Made by a program: the position numbers and the translations under genes | In this document: positions 8,380 to 15,512 of the stretch, piece after piece | Layout of the letters: every line of letters begins with the position of its first letter | Position numbering within the stretch: position 1 is the first letter of the stretch | Notes under the pieces: model-generated | What the model saw: only the letters and a program-made list of their open reading frames with translations | Databases searched by the model: none | Told to the model about the DNA's origin: nothing | Source of the DNA: UMGS172 sp045546915 | Lineage (GTDB): Bacteria; Bacillota; Clostridia; Oscillospirales; Acutalibacteraceae | Direction: 5' to 3' | Assembly (NCBI GenBank): GCA_045546915.1 | Contig: JAZQDU010000027.1 | Location: forward strand, 124,001 to 188,000 | Length of the DNA stretch: 64,000 nucleotides

Positions 8380-8751
8380 TTATTTTTGTGCGTTCTGCAT
8401 GGTGTAGTCAACAACAACGTTGCCACCTTTGATATGTCTTTCAACAATCTCAGCAACCTTGTCAGGGGTCATCTTAACATAAGTGACCTTTTCCTTATCG
8501 GACTCATAAACCTCAACAACCGGCTCATACTGACAAACACCGATACAACCTGTCTGGGTAACGGTAACCTTGTCTTGAAGACCTGCTTTGTTGATTTCCT
8601 CAACGAATGCGTTGAGAACGGGACGTGCGCCTGCTGCAATACCGCAGGTTGCCATACCGACGACAACTCTGGTCTCTCCTGAACCTTCGCGGATAACGAC
8701 CTTGTTCTTCATCTTGTCCCTGATGGCTGCGAGCTCTGCCAATGACTTCAT
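8380..8751 (-). CDS. hndB: HndB-like (2Fe-2S) ferredoxin-domain protein
   Basis: A 123-residue protein with a short N-terminal helix (SLAELAAIRDKMKN) and a thioredoxin-like [2Fe-2S] fold. Cysteines that would bind the cluster occur in MATCGIAAG and in TGCIGVCQYEP. It corresponds to HndB of the four-subunit Desulfovibrio-type NADP-reducing hydrogenase, here encoded separately although HydB also has its own N-terminal thioredoxin-like domain. It presumably adds an electron-relay site or contacts HydB. An AAAGG site precedes the ATG. It lies between the regulatory ATPase gene and hydB. Confidence 0.85.
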   Translation of the reverse strand: MKSLAELAAIRDKMKNKVVIREGSGETRVVVGMATCGIAAGARPVLNAFVEEINKAGLQDKVTVTQTGCIGVCQYEPVVEVYESDKEKVTYVKMTPDKVAEIVERHIKGGNVVVDYTMQNAQK

Positions 8752-8778
8752 AATATCTGTCCTTTCTCAAATGAATAA

Positions 8779-9330
8779 TTAACTAATTTGACTGTATTGC
8801 TCACGAAGTGTCTCGGATATCCATCCGATAATCTCCATGTTATTAAGCGGAATGTCGCCTAAAATTTCCCTCATTTGCCTTGTGTCAAGGCTAACCTCAC
8901 CTGCACCAACTTTATGTGTAAACACAAAATCAATATCGGGGTTGCATTGAATAAGGGCAACCACAGTAGCACTGATATCACCTAATGGGGTCATATCAAT
9001 ATGGTTTTTATAGAATAAAGCCGTAGTTTGTGTACCATGGTCATTTGGATGCTCGTCCTCATGTTTTGAGGTTATCCCAAACGTACCCCCCGTTTGCTCA
9101 GCCTGAAGTTTAAGCAACGGTATACCCATTCCAACCTTGCGGGTTGTTCTGGTGGTACTGAACGGGTCGGTCACGGTGGCTAAAAAATCTGCCTTCATAC
9201 CGCAACCGTTATCCGAAACGGTAATCTCTAATGTATCATCATTCTCGACAATACTTATAAAAACCAAGTCTGCTCTTGCTTTTATTGAGTTCTGGGCAAT
9301 ATCCAGAACGTTTAGTGAAAGTTCCTTCAT
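8779..9330 (-). CDS. GHKL-type ATP-binding protein in hydrogenase operon
   Basis: A 183-residue protein made almost only of a histidine-kinase-like ATPase domain: helix with N-box residues (LNVLDIAQNSIKARA), G1 box DNGCGM, and G2 region GMGIPLLKLQAEQTGG. No dimerisation/phospho-His domain and no sensor domain are present, so it is not a classical kinase; it could be a protein kinase of the anti-sigma type or an ATP-dependent switch. The ATG at 9330 is chosen: it overlaps the PHP stop as ATGA and has GAGGTG about seven bases upstream, whereas the GTG at 9339 lies inside that site. Genes of this kind recur beside clostridial hydrogenase genes; the function is not established to my knowledge. 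Confidence 0.8.
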   Translation of the reverse strand: MKELSLNVLDIAQNSIKARADLVFISIVENDDTLEITVSDNGCGMKADFLATVTDPFSTTRTTRKVGMGIPLLKLQAEQTGGTFGITSKHEDEHPNDHGTQTTALFYKNHIDMTPLGDISATVVALIQCNPDIDFVFTHKVGAGEVSLDTRQMREILGDIPLNNMEIIGWISETLREQYSQIS

Positions 9331-10064
9331 TTCCCGCACCTCAATTTTTTAAATAAACTGTTTCGCACCTTGTCACTGCTGTACGGTTCATCATCGAGCA
9401 TGAAATACGCTTCTTTATCGCGAATGTCCCACAGATAATGAGCATCTGAGCCAACGGTAATCAACTTATCTTCCAAAATTGGATATTTTTCCTTATATTC
9501 CCCAATTTTCCCCGAATCGTGAAACTCTGCAACGAGATAATCGGGAAATTGAGGAAACGTACCCAACGTAGCAATAACTCCGTTAGCCTGTCGGTCTACG
9601 TGTGCGGGGAAACAAACCCCATTGCATCTTTCAACCAACAAAGGCACCTCGTCATAGGTTATATCGGTCGCATTTGAAAGAAGGTCTTCCTCAATGCCGA
9701 TTACGTTATCCTTAGCATCGGTAATAAGTTGGTCACCGAAAATGTCGGTGCGGTTTTTTATTCTAATTCGCCGTTTGTCCACCGCGTCGCCAAAATTCAT
9801 GGCTTCGTCAAGACGTTCAAACAAGCAAACTATGTGAATATCCTCCGCCGTCGTCAGTTCCATACCCGCTATTGGGATTATACCATTTGCTTTTGCCGCT
9901 TCAAAAAAAGCCGGGCAATTCTTTGTGGTATTATGGTCTGTAAGTGCTACAATATTAAGCCCCGCTAAAGTTGCCATTCCGGCAATGTTTGATGGGGTCA
10001 TCTCATTATCGGCGCAAGGTGATAAACACGAATGAATGTGAAAATCGTAGTAGTAACGGTTCAT
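9327..10064 (-). CDS. PHP-domain phosphoesterase in hydrogenase operon
   Basis: A 245-residue PHP-family protein with the metal-binding motifs in order: DFHIHSCLSPC at the N-terminus, ALTDHNTT near residue 40, AGMELTTAEDIHI, PAHVDR near residue 155 and GSDAHYLWDI near residue 210. Members hydrolyse phosphoesters with a trinuclear metal site; the nearest characterised relatives act on nucleotides or 3',5'-bisphosphates, but the substrate here cannot be read. It overlaps the DRTGG gene upstream and the ATPase gene downstream by four bases each, so it is translationally coupled inside the hydrogenase operon, suggesting a signalling or metabolite-clearing role tied to hydrogen metabolism. Confidence 0.85.
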   Translation of the reverse strand: MNRYYYDFHIHSCLSPCADNEMTPSNIAGMATLAGLNIVALTDHNTTKNCPAFFEAAKANGIIPIAGMELTTAEDIHIVCLFERLDEAMNFGDAVDKRRIRIKNRTDIFGDQLITDAKDNVIGIEEDLLSNATDITYDEVPLLVERCNGVCFPAHVDRQANGVIATLGTFPQFPDYLVAEFHDSGKIGEYKEKYPILEDKLITVGSDAHYLWDIRDKEAYFMLDDEPYSSDKVRNSLFKKLRCGK

Positions 10065-10390
10065 TGTATTAGTTGTGACAGCTTGACGGCTATCTCATAT
10101 GCCGGTTCATCAGAACCCAAAATATTGATATCCTTTGCCTTTGCAACCTCAATGACGTTTTCCTCAAGCGTTACACCCTCGGCAAGGATAATGCAAGCAG
10201 TGTCAGCCAAAGCCGCAACAGCAGCAATATTAACATTGGACATAATAGTAATCCATGCATCGCCTGACTTGGCTCTGCCCATGACCCAACTAAGCAAGTC
10301 GCCTATATAAGCACCCGTTATCTCTCTTGAATCATCGGTAACCGAATAGCTTTTAAGCCCTAATTTTACTGCTGCTTCGCCAACTGTCAT
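10061..10390 (-). CDS. DRTGG-domain protein (first of two)
   Basis: A 109-residue protein with the DRTGG-domain plan: alternating strands and helices, a central ITGAYIGDLLSWVMG, a small-residue stretch VNIAAVAALADTACIILAEG and a C-terminal NILGSDEPAYEIAVKL. DRTGG domains occur as regulatory modules next to CBS domains, phosphotransacetylase and BioD-like ATPases; the ligand is generally unknown. It overlaps both neighbours by four bases. A second, distinct DRTGG protein is encoded at 12116, so the operon carries a pair, possibly forming a heterodimer. Confidence 0.75.
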   Translation of the reverse strand: MTVGEAAVKLGLKSYSVTDDSREITGAYIGDLLSWVMGRAKSGDAWITIMSNVNIAAVAALADTACIILAEGVTLEENVIEVAKAKDINILGSDEPAYEIAVKLSQLIQ

Positions 10391-11676
10391 TCTTCGTCAC
10401 CCTTTTTCTTTTCACCGCAACCATTTTCGAGATTGCGAACTTTTCTGATAACACAGGCATCAATATCACAGTGACCTTTAACAATATCCTCAGCTAAAGC
10501 ACGACAGTTCGGAGCACCGCAGGAACCACAGTCGATTCCGGGAAGTTCCTCCCTTATGCGCTGTATATCGGCCATCATCCTCATAGACTCGCCCAAAGTT
10601 TTGCCCAACTTGGTCATTGGGTCGTAATCGGGCACACTCTCAAAGAAGCAGTCGGTAGGTATGTACTTTTCATCCTTTGACAAAAAGTTTTGCGACACCG
10701 GAAGATATCGTCTTAAGGTTTGTAATCTTGCCTTGGCAATAAACGGATTTTCCATTGTCATAACGCCGCCGACACAACCGCCGGTGCAAGCGTTGAGTTC
10801 GATAAACTCAAGTTGCGGAATTTGTCCGTTTTCAATCTGGTCTAACATTTTAATAACGTTCTCAATGCCGTCAGCAGCAAGATACTTGTCATTAAATATC
10901 GCGGTGGCTTCACCGCCCGAAGTCGCCCAACTGATACCTATCATACCCGAACGCGACACAGGGAACGGCGTTTTTTCACGTTTCATAAGATTAATAAGCA
11001 TGAAATAAACGTCACTGATTGAAACCACCATATTTACGCTGCTTTTATAATCGCCAAACCCGTTTTTAACATAACTTGTCTTAGCGGGGCAGGGTGAAAT
11101 AAAGCAAACTCCTATATCTTCATCGGTTAGTTCCGGATGTTCTTTAAGCGCTTTACGACGTGCCATTTTAGCGGCAACCTCCATAGGAGGCAAAAGCGGT
11201 AAAAGATTATCTTTAAGATACGGGAATCTCAGTGCGATAAGCCTTGCTATAACGGGACAAGCAGAACTTATAACCGGTTTTTTAATACCTTCGGTCTTTA
11301 AATAAAGCCTTGTGTATTCCGAAACGAATTCTGCCGCCTGCGAAACCTCGCAAACCTCGTCAAAGCCCATATCGAGCAATCCTTGAAGGACGTAATCGAT
11401 ATCGTCAAGCTCTTCAAACTGACCGTAAAGTGTTGGTGCGGGAAGTGCTATACGCCATTTATACTTATAAAGGTCATCGAGCTTATTGCACTCAGCTCTT
11501 TTTGCCTTGTGCGGACACACCCTTATACACTCACCGCAGTCGATACATCTGTCGGGGTTAATGACGGCGTGACCGTCTTTTACCCTTATGGCCTCGGTCG
11601 GACAATGCCTTAAACAGGTTGTGCAACCGGTGCATTTTTCTCTATCCAGAGATACCGAATGTTCATACGTATTCAT
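10387..11676 (-). CDS. Sensor-like [FeFe] hydrogenase homologue (HydS type)
   Basis: A 429-residue protein: N-terminal pair of [4Fe-4S] motifs (CTGCTTCLRHCP, CIDCGECIRVCP), then an H-cluster domain, then a C-terminal CGSCGAPNCRALAED...C cluster motif of the Fes type. All four H-cluster cysteines appear kept: SSACPV (about 146), ISPCPAK (about 205), and NACTGGCVGG (about 310). The residue before the first ligand is Ala where catalytic enzymes have the proton-relay Cys, and the motif-2 Glu is missing. This matches putative sensory hydrogenases (groups C/D), though no PAS domain is fused here. Partner signalling proteins could be the adjacent GHKL ATPases. I infer H2 or redox sensing, not bulk catalysis. 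Confidence 0.8.
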   Translation of the reverse strand: MNTYEHSVSLDREKCTGCTTCLRHCPTEAIRVKDGHAVINPDRCIDCGECIRVCPHKAKRAECNKLDDLYKYKWRIALPAPTLYGQFEELDDIDYVLQGLLDMGFDEVCEVSQAAEFVSEYTRLYLKTEGIKKPVISSACPVIARLIALRFPYLKDNLLPLLPPMEVAAKMARRKALKEHPELTDEDIGVCFISPCPAKTSYVKNGFGDYKSSVNMVVSISDVYFMLINLMKREKTPFPVSRSGMIGISWATSGGEATAIFNDKYLAADGIENVIKMLDQIENGQIPQLEFIELNACTGGCVGGVMTMENPFIAKARLQTLRRYLPVSQNFLSKDEKYIPTDCFFESVPDYDPMTKLGKTLGESMRMMADIQRIREELPGIDCGSCGAPNCRALAEDIVKGHCDIDACVIRKVRNLENGCGEKKKGDEE

Positions 11677-11696
11677 AGCGCGGATTATTCCTCATA

Positions 11697-12119
11697 TTAT
11701 AATTTAACGTACATGGTTATGCGTGTACCCTTGCCAAGTTCGGTTTCAATCTTCATGTCATCGGTATAACGCTTCATGTTAGGAAGACCCATACCGGCAC
11801 CGAAACCTAAAGAACGAATGTTGTCAGGTGCGGTTGAAAAACCTTCCTGCATTGCAAGGTCAACATTCGCAATACCGGGGCCGTTGTCGTCAAGGACAAT
11901 TTCAATCATATCCTCATGAACAATAACATCGGCTTTGCCGCCGCCCGCATGAATAACCATGTTTATCTCGCCTTCATACATGGCAATGGATACTCTTCTG
12001 ATGGTTTCGGGAGAAATGCCTAACTGACGCAGATTCTTTTTAACCTGCACCGAAGCCTGGCCCGCCGAAGTAAAGTCTTGACCGTCCACTTGAAAGTGAA
12101 ATTTCAAAGCCTCACTCAT
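11697..12119 (-). CDS. RsbW-like anti-sigma-factor-type ATPase
   Basis: A 140-residue GHKL ATPase of the anti-sigma-factor kinase type. Visible boxes: N box AMYEGEINMVIHAGGG (Glu and Asn), G1 box DDNGPGI, and G2 box FGAGMGLPNMKRY, followed by the final strand GKGTRITMYVKL. Relatives bind sigma factors or phosphorylate anti-anti-sigma proteins on Ser. No sigma or STAS partner is encoded beside it. A GGAGATG ribosome site lies in the end of the DRTGG gene, with which it overlaps by four bases. Second GHKL protein in this operon; together with the sensor-like hydrogenase it suggests a signalling relay. Confidence 0.8.
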   Translation of the reverse strand: MSEALKFHFQVDGQDFTSAGQASVQVKKNLRQLGISPETIRRVSIAMYEGEINMVIHAGGGKADVIVHEDMIEIVLDDNGPGIANVDLAMQEGFSTAPDNIRSLGFGAGMGLPNMKRYTDDMKIETELGKGTRITMYVKL

Positions 12120-12469
12120 AAAGCATCTCCCTTTCCGATAAGACCGTTCTGGTACAATTTACCGCAAGCATTATACATACGTTTATCGGTTGACAAAACC
12201 ACAATTGAACTTTCTTTGGCAAGTTCAATCATTTCCTCAGTCGGTTTTTTGGAACGGACAAAAACAATGCAAACCATATCCATCATTACAGCCGTTCTAA
12301 TAACCTGAGCATTGACAAGACCGGTAAGTAAAACTGCTTGGTCCTTAACATATGCCAAAACATCGCTCATCATATCGCTACCGCAGGCCGAGTATACTTC
12401 ATTTTCTAAGTAATCCTCGCCGCAAATAACCTCGGCATTGAGTAAATCCTTGAGCACGCTGATTTTCAT
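12116..12469 (-). CDS. DRTGG-domain protein (second of two)
   Basis: A 117-residue protein with the same plan as the product of 10061-10390: an N-terminal VLKDLLNAEVICGEDYLENEV region, a central DMMSDVLAYVKDQAVLLTG strand-helix-strand, a hydrophobic MMDMVCIVFVRSK strand, and a C-terminal IVVLSTDKRMYNACGKLY. The two proteins are clearly not identical, consistent with two specialised subunits. It overlaps the RsbW-like gene by four bases and follows hydC by 24 bases. Ligand and function unknown. Confidence 0.72.
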   Translation of the reverse strand: MKISVLKDLLNAEVICGEDYLENEVYSACGSDMMSDVLAYVKDQAVLLTGLVNAQVIRTAVMMDMVCIVFVRSKKPTEEMIELAKESSIVVLSTDKRMYNACGKLYQNGLIGKGDAL

Positions 12470-12493
12470 AAGTTTAATCCCTTTTGTTTATAA

Positions 12494-12991
12494 TCAGTCT
12501 TTATATTTGTCCAAAATACCGTCAATGTCCTTTTCGGTAAGGCGTCCGTAAACGTCCTCGTTAACGGTAAGTACGGGTGCAAGACCGCAAGCACCGATGC
12601 AACGGCAAGCCTCAAGAGAGAATTTACCATCAGCGGTACACTCACCCGGCTGAATTCCAAGAACCTCAATAAGACGGTCAATAAGTTTCTGAGCGCCCTT
12701 TACGTAACAAGCGGTACCGAGGCAGACAGAAATCTGATACTTGCCCTTAGGCGAAAGTGCAAACTGAGCATAAAAGGTGGCAATGCCGTAAACCTCCTCT
12801 ACCGATACACCCATACCCTCGGCAATCATCTGCTGAACCTCAAGGGGCAGATAACCGTAGATTTCCTGAGCTTCTTGCATTACCGACATCAACGAGCCGT
12901 CAACACTTTTCTTGGCTTCGATTACTGCCTTTAACTTAGCGTTCTGCACAGGTGTTCCGCTAAACGGAATTGTACTGGCTTTCTTTTTCAT
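12494..12991 (-). CDS. hydC: Hydrogenase NuoE-like subunit HydC/HndA
   Basis: A 165-residue subunit with a helical N-terminal half (VQQMIAEGMGVSVEEVYG, FYAQFALSPKGK) and a thioredoxin-like [2Fe-2S] domain with four cysteines in CLGTACYVKGA and CRCIGACGLAP. It forms the small electron-transfer subunit of the HydABC complex, next to HydB. The start is the ATG at 12991, with AGGAGG nine bases upstream; an in-frame start at 13021 would place that ribosome site inside the gene. First gene of the hydrogenase operon, separated from hydB by six regulatory genes, an unusual spread of the three structural genes. Confidence 0.93.
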   Translation of the reverse strand: MKKKASTIPFSGTPVQNAKLKAVIEAKKSVDGSLMSVMQEAQEIYGYLPLEVQQMIAEGMGVSVEEVYGIATFYAQFALSPKGKYQISVCLGTACYVKGAQKLIDRLIEVLGIQPGECTADGKFSLEACRCIGACGLAPVLTVNEDVYGRLTEKDIDGILDKYKD

Positions 12992-13094
12992 AAGCTTTTC
13001 CTCCTGTAAATGTGATAACATTACGGCAAATTGATGGCTTTTTTCTACTGTAAAAATATGTTTTTTAAAGCGACTTAATCATCAATCCGCATAA

Positions 13095-13112
13095 CTGTTA
13101 AAATTATAACAG
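13095..13112 (-). promoter_or_regulatory. Rex-like operator over the hydrogenase -10 box
   Basis: An 18-base inverted repeat, CTGTTA-N6-TAACAG. Against the clostridial Rex consensus TTGTTAA-N4-TTAACAA it matches 11 of 14 fixed bases. It contains the -10 hexamer of the operon promoter, so a bound repressor would block transcription. Rex represses fermentation and hydrogenase genes and leaves DNA when NADH is high; its use here is inferred. Confidence 0.6.
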
Positions 13113-13131
13113 ACTTTTGTCGAAAAGTCTA
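13103..13131 (-). promoter_or_regulatory. Promoter of the hydrogenase operon with a second palindrome
   Basis: On the minus strand TATAAT (13103-13108) with TAGACT (13126-13131) 17 bases upstream. The spacer and -35 overlap a second inverted repeat at 13111-13130, AGACTTTT-N4-AAAAGTCT, a position typical of an operator. The 5' leader to the hydC ATG would be about 105 bases. Confidence 0.6.
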
Positions 13132-13235
13132 TATATTTATAAGAAATTTTATAAGGAAAATTGTTGTTTTTATTAAAAAATTATGCTTTTTCGATTATGC
13201 TTTGCTAATATTTGTAAGTGCATAATTAAAAACGC

Positions 13236-13277
13236 AAAAACACCCGTTTACACTTGTTATGTGAACGGGTGTTTTTT
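13236..13277 (-). terminator. Terminator of thrS (bidirectional shape)
   Basis: AAAAACACCCGTT pairs with AACGGGTGTTTTT, with further ACA/TGT pairing inside the loop; T runs on both strands. It starts four bases after the thrS stop and insulates thrS from the hydrogenase promoter region. Confidence 0.85.
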
Positions 13278-13280
13278 CAA

Positions 13281-15083
13281 TTATTTTTCAATAAATCTTG
13301 TTTCAATTTCGTTTAAGGCTTTAGCGATAAACTCGTCAGCAGTCATAGAACCTAAATCAACACCGCCGCGTTTTCTTACCGAAACAGTGCCATTCTCAAC
13401 CTCTTTATCGCCCAAAATGAGCATATAAGGAATCTTTTCAAGTTGAGCCTCACGGATACGGTAACCCATCTTCTCGTTGCGGTCATCCATAGTGGCTTTA
13501 AGTCCTGCTGCAACAAGTTTTTCAGTAAGGGTTGCCGCCTCGTCACGAAGCCTTTCCGAAATAGGAATAACCCTTACATGCTCAGGTGCCAACCACAAAG
13601 GCATTGCGCCTGCATATTTTTCAAGCAGAAGTGCAAGCGTTCTCTCATAGCAACCGAGCGAGGTACGGTGAATGATATAAGGCGTCTTCTTCTCACCGTC
13701 AACATCGACATATTCCATGCCAAACTTTTTGGCAAGCAACATATCAATTTGAATAGTAATAAGGGTATCCTCTTTGCCGTGAACGTTCTTTATCTGAATG
13801 TCAAGTTTGGGGCCGTAGAATGCTGCTTCATCAATTCCAACTGAATATTTAAGACCTAAATTATCAAGGATTTTTCCCATAAGGCTTTGGGCTTCATTCC
13901 ACTGTTCGGGCGTACCCTCGTATTTATCGGTTCTTTCGGGGTCCCATTGCGAGAAACGATAGGTTACATCCTCGTCAAGACCAACGGCTTTAAGCATAAA
14001 GTTGGCAAGCTCAAGACAGCCTCTGAACTCTTCTTCAAGTTGTTCGGGTCTGAGTACTAAATGACCCTCGGAAATAGTGAACTGTCTAACACGGATAAGT
14101 CCATGCATTTCGCCCGAATCCTCATTACGGAAAAGGGTCGAAGTTTCACCCAAACGCATAGGTAAATCGCGGTAAGAACGCATTTTGTTAAGGTAAACCT
14201 GATACTGGAACGGGCAGGTCATAGGACGAAGCGCAAAGCACTCTTTTTCCTCGTCGTTGGGGTCGCCCAAAACGAACATACCATCTAAATAATGGTCCCA
14301 ATGTCCCGAAATTTTATAAAGTTCCCTCTTTGCCATAAGAGGTGTTTTGGTAAGAAGATATCCCCTCTTCTGCTCTTCATCTTCCACAAATCTTTGCAAA
14401 AGTTGAATTGTTCTGGCACCTTTGGGCAACAAAATAGGCAAGCCCTGACCGATATAATCAACGGTAGTAAAATACTCAAGTTCGCGACCGATTTTATTGT
14501 GGTCACGCATTTTTGCTTCCTCAACCGCTTTCAAATACTCATCGAGTTCAGCCTGAGTTGCAAAGGCGGTACCGTTAACGCGGGTAAGCATTTTGTTGTT
14601 ACTGTCGTTCTTCCAATATGCACCCGAAATAGACGTCAATTTAAACGCCTTTAATGCTTTAGTATAAGTGATGTGCGGTCCACGGCACATATCAACATAT
14701 TCGCCCTGACGGTAAAAACTGATTGGCTCATCATCGGCCAAATCTGCGATATGCTCTACCTTGTAAGTTTCCCCCTGCTCTTCCATCAATTTAATGGCTT
14801 CTTCGCGGGGCAAAATCTGAGGTTTTATGGGAAGATTTTCTTTAACAATCTTACGCATTTCATCCTCAATTTTAGGAAGGTCTGCATCGGTAAGTTTGAT
14901 ATCTCCCAAATCAACATCATAATAAAAACCTTTATCGGTTGCAGGGCCGTAGGCAAACTTTGCCTCGGGATAAAGCCTTTTTATAGCCCCTGCCATAATG
15001 TGCGCTGCCGAATGGCGAAGCACCTCTAATTCTTCTGCCTCGGGGCAAACGTCAACCGTACCGTTGTTATAAACTACTTTCAT
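13281..15083 (-). CDS. thrS: Threonyl-tRNA synthetase without an N-terminal TGS domain
   Basis: A 600-residue class II synthetase charging tRNA-Thr. The editing domain starts almost at once (RHSAAH at about 22, CRGPH near 140), then the catalytic core with RPMTCPF (zinc Cys), RNEDSGEMHGLIRVRQF, SEGH and HRTSLGCYERT, and the anticodon-binding domain at the end. Usual bacterial enzymes carry a roughly 60-residue TGS domain first; only about 20 residues precede the editing motif here. The ATG at 15083 has AAAGGAA upstream, and any longer reading would run into the T-box terminator stem, so the short N-terminus is real. Controlled by the T-box leader upstream. Confidence 0.95.
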   Translation of the reverse strand: MKVVYNNGTVDVCPEAEELEVLRHSAAHIMAGAIKRLYPEAKFAYGPATDKGFYYDVDLGDIKLTDADLPKIEDEMRKIVKENLPIKPQILPREEAIKLMEEQGETYKVEHIADLADDEPISFYRQGEYVDMCRGPHITYTKALKAFKLTSISGAYWKNDSNNKMLTRVNGTAFATQAELDEYLKAVEEAKMRDHNKIGRELEYFTTVDYIGQGLPILLPKGARTIQLLQRFVEDEEQKRGYLLTKTPLMAKRELYKISGHWDHYLDGMFVLGDPNDEEKECFALRPMTCPFQYQVYLNKMRSYRDLPMRLGETSTLFRNEDSGEMHGLIRVRQFTISEGHLVLRPEQLEEEFRGCLELANFMLKAVGLDEDVTYRFSQWDPERTDKYEGTPEQWNEAQSLMGKILDNLGLKYSVGIDEAAFYGPKLDIQIKNVHGKEDTLITIQIDMLLAKKFGMEYVDVDGEKKTPYIIHRTSLGCYERTLALLLEKYAGAMPLWLAPEHVRVIPISERLRDEAATLTEKLVAAGLKATMDDRNEKMGYRIREAQLEKIPYMLILGDKEVENGTVSVRKRGGVDLGSMTADEFIAKALNEIETRFIEK

Positions 15084-15331
15084 GTTTTTATTTCCTTTCA
15101 ATAAAATAAAACCCTTAATGCACATCAAATGCGCATTAAGGGTGCAAAATTTTACACGGTTCCACCTTAAAGTTTAACTCAAAACCCTTTAACGCAAGGC
15201 TCTACGTCGACCTTTTTAACCGGTCGCTCTCAGGGGTGGTCTTCACGTAAAATCAACTTAGCGGCTTTCAGCCCAACGACCGCATTCTCTAAAAGTTTTG
15301 TAAACGCTACTCTTCCCGTCAACGATTTGTC
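15084..15331 (-). promoter_or_regulatory. T-box leader (threonine) of thrS
   Basis: The T-box core GGTGGAACCGTG lies at 15155-15166 (minus strand). It is followed by a terminator stem, CCCTTAATG-type arms at 15112-15143 with a T-rich tail. Upstream, GAAG-ACC-ACCCC at 15231-15244 offers ACC (Thr, 15238-15240) as specifier codon followed by the expected A. Uncharged tRNA-Thr would stabilise the antiterminator and allow thrS expression. Confidence 0.88.
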
Positions 15332-15337
15332 CTATAA

Positions 15338-15366
15338 ATAATACTACTAAACCGCCAAAAAGTCAA
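15338..15366 (-). promoter_or_regulatory. Promoter of thrS T-box transcript
   Basis: Minus strand TTGACT (15361-15366), 17-base spacer, TATTAT (15338-15343). Transcription would start just before the first T-box helix. Confidence 0.75.
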
Positions 15367-15403
15367 GTGCCTAAACTTACCTTAACGGTTATTTTCTTTT
15401 GCG

Positions 15404-15432
15404 TTGACTATTCTGAGTTTTAAGTGTATAAT
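15404..15432 (+). promoter_or_regulatory. Promoter of the 15513-20281 operon
   Basis: TTGACT (15404-15409), 17-base spacer, TATAAT (15427-15432), back to back with the thrS promoter. A GC hairpin at 15456-15480 (GCCCGAGGG with CCTTCGGGC) follows in the leader; it lacks a T run and may only be a weak attenuator. Confidence 0.75.
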
Positions 15433-15512
15433 AATAAATATAAAAAAGATTTTAAGCCCGAGGGTCGCTTTCCTTCGGGCACTTTGTGGTATAAAAAATT
15501 GAGGTGATTTTT

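Noticed and set aside
15084..15128. Longer N-terminus for ThrRS
   Set aside because: The extra codons fall in the T-box terminator stem.
15456..15480. GC hairpin as a terminator in the leader of the 15513 gene
   Set aside because: No T run follows and a strong promoter lies upstream, so it is at most an attenuator or leader stem.
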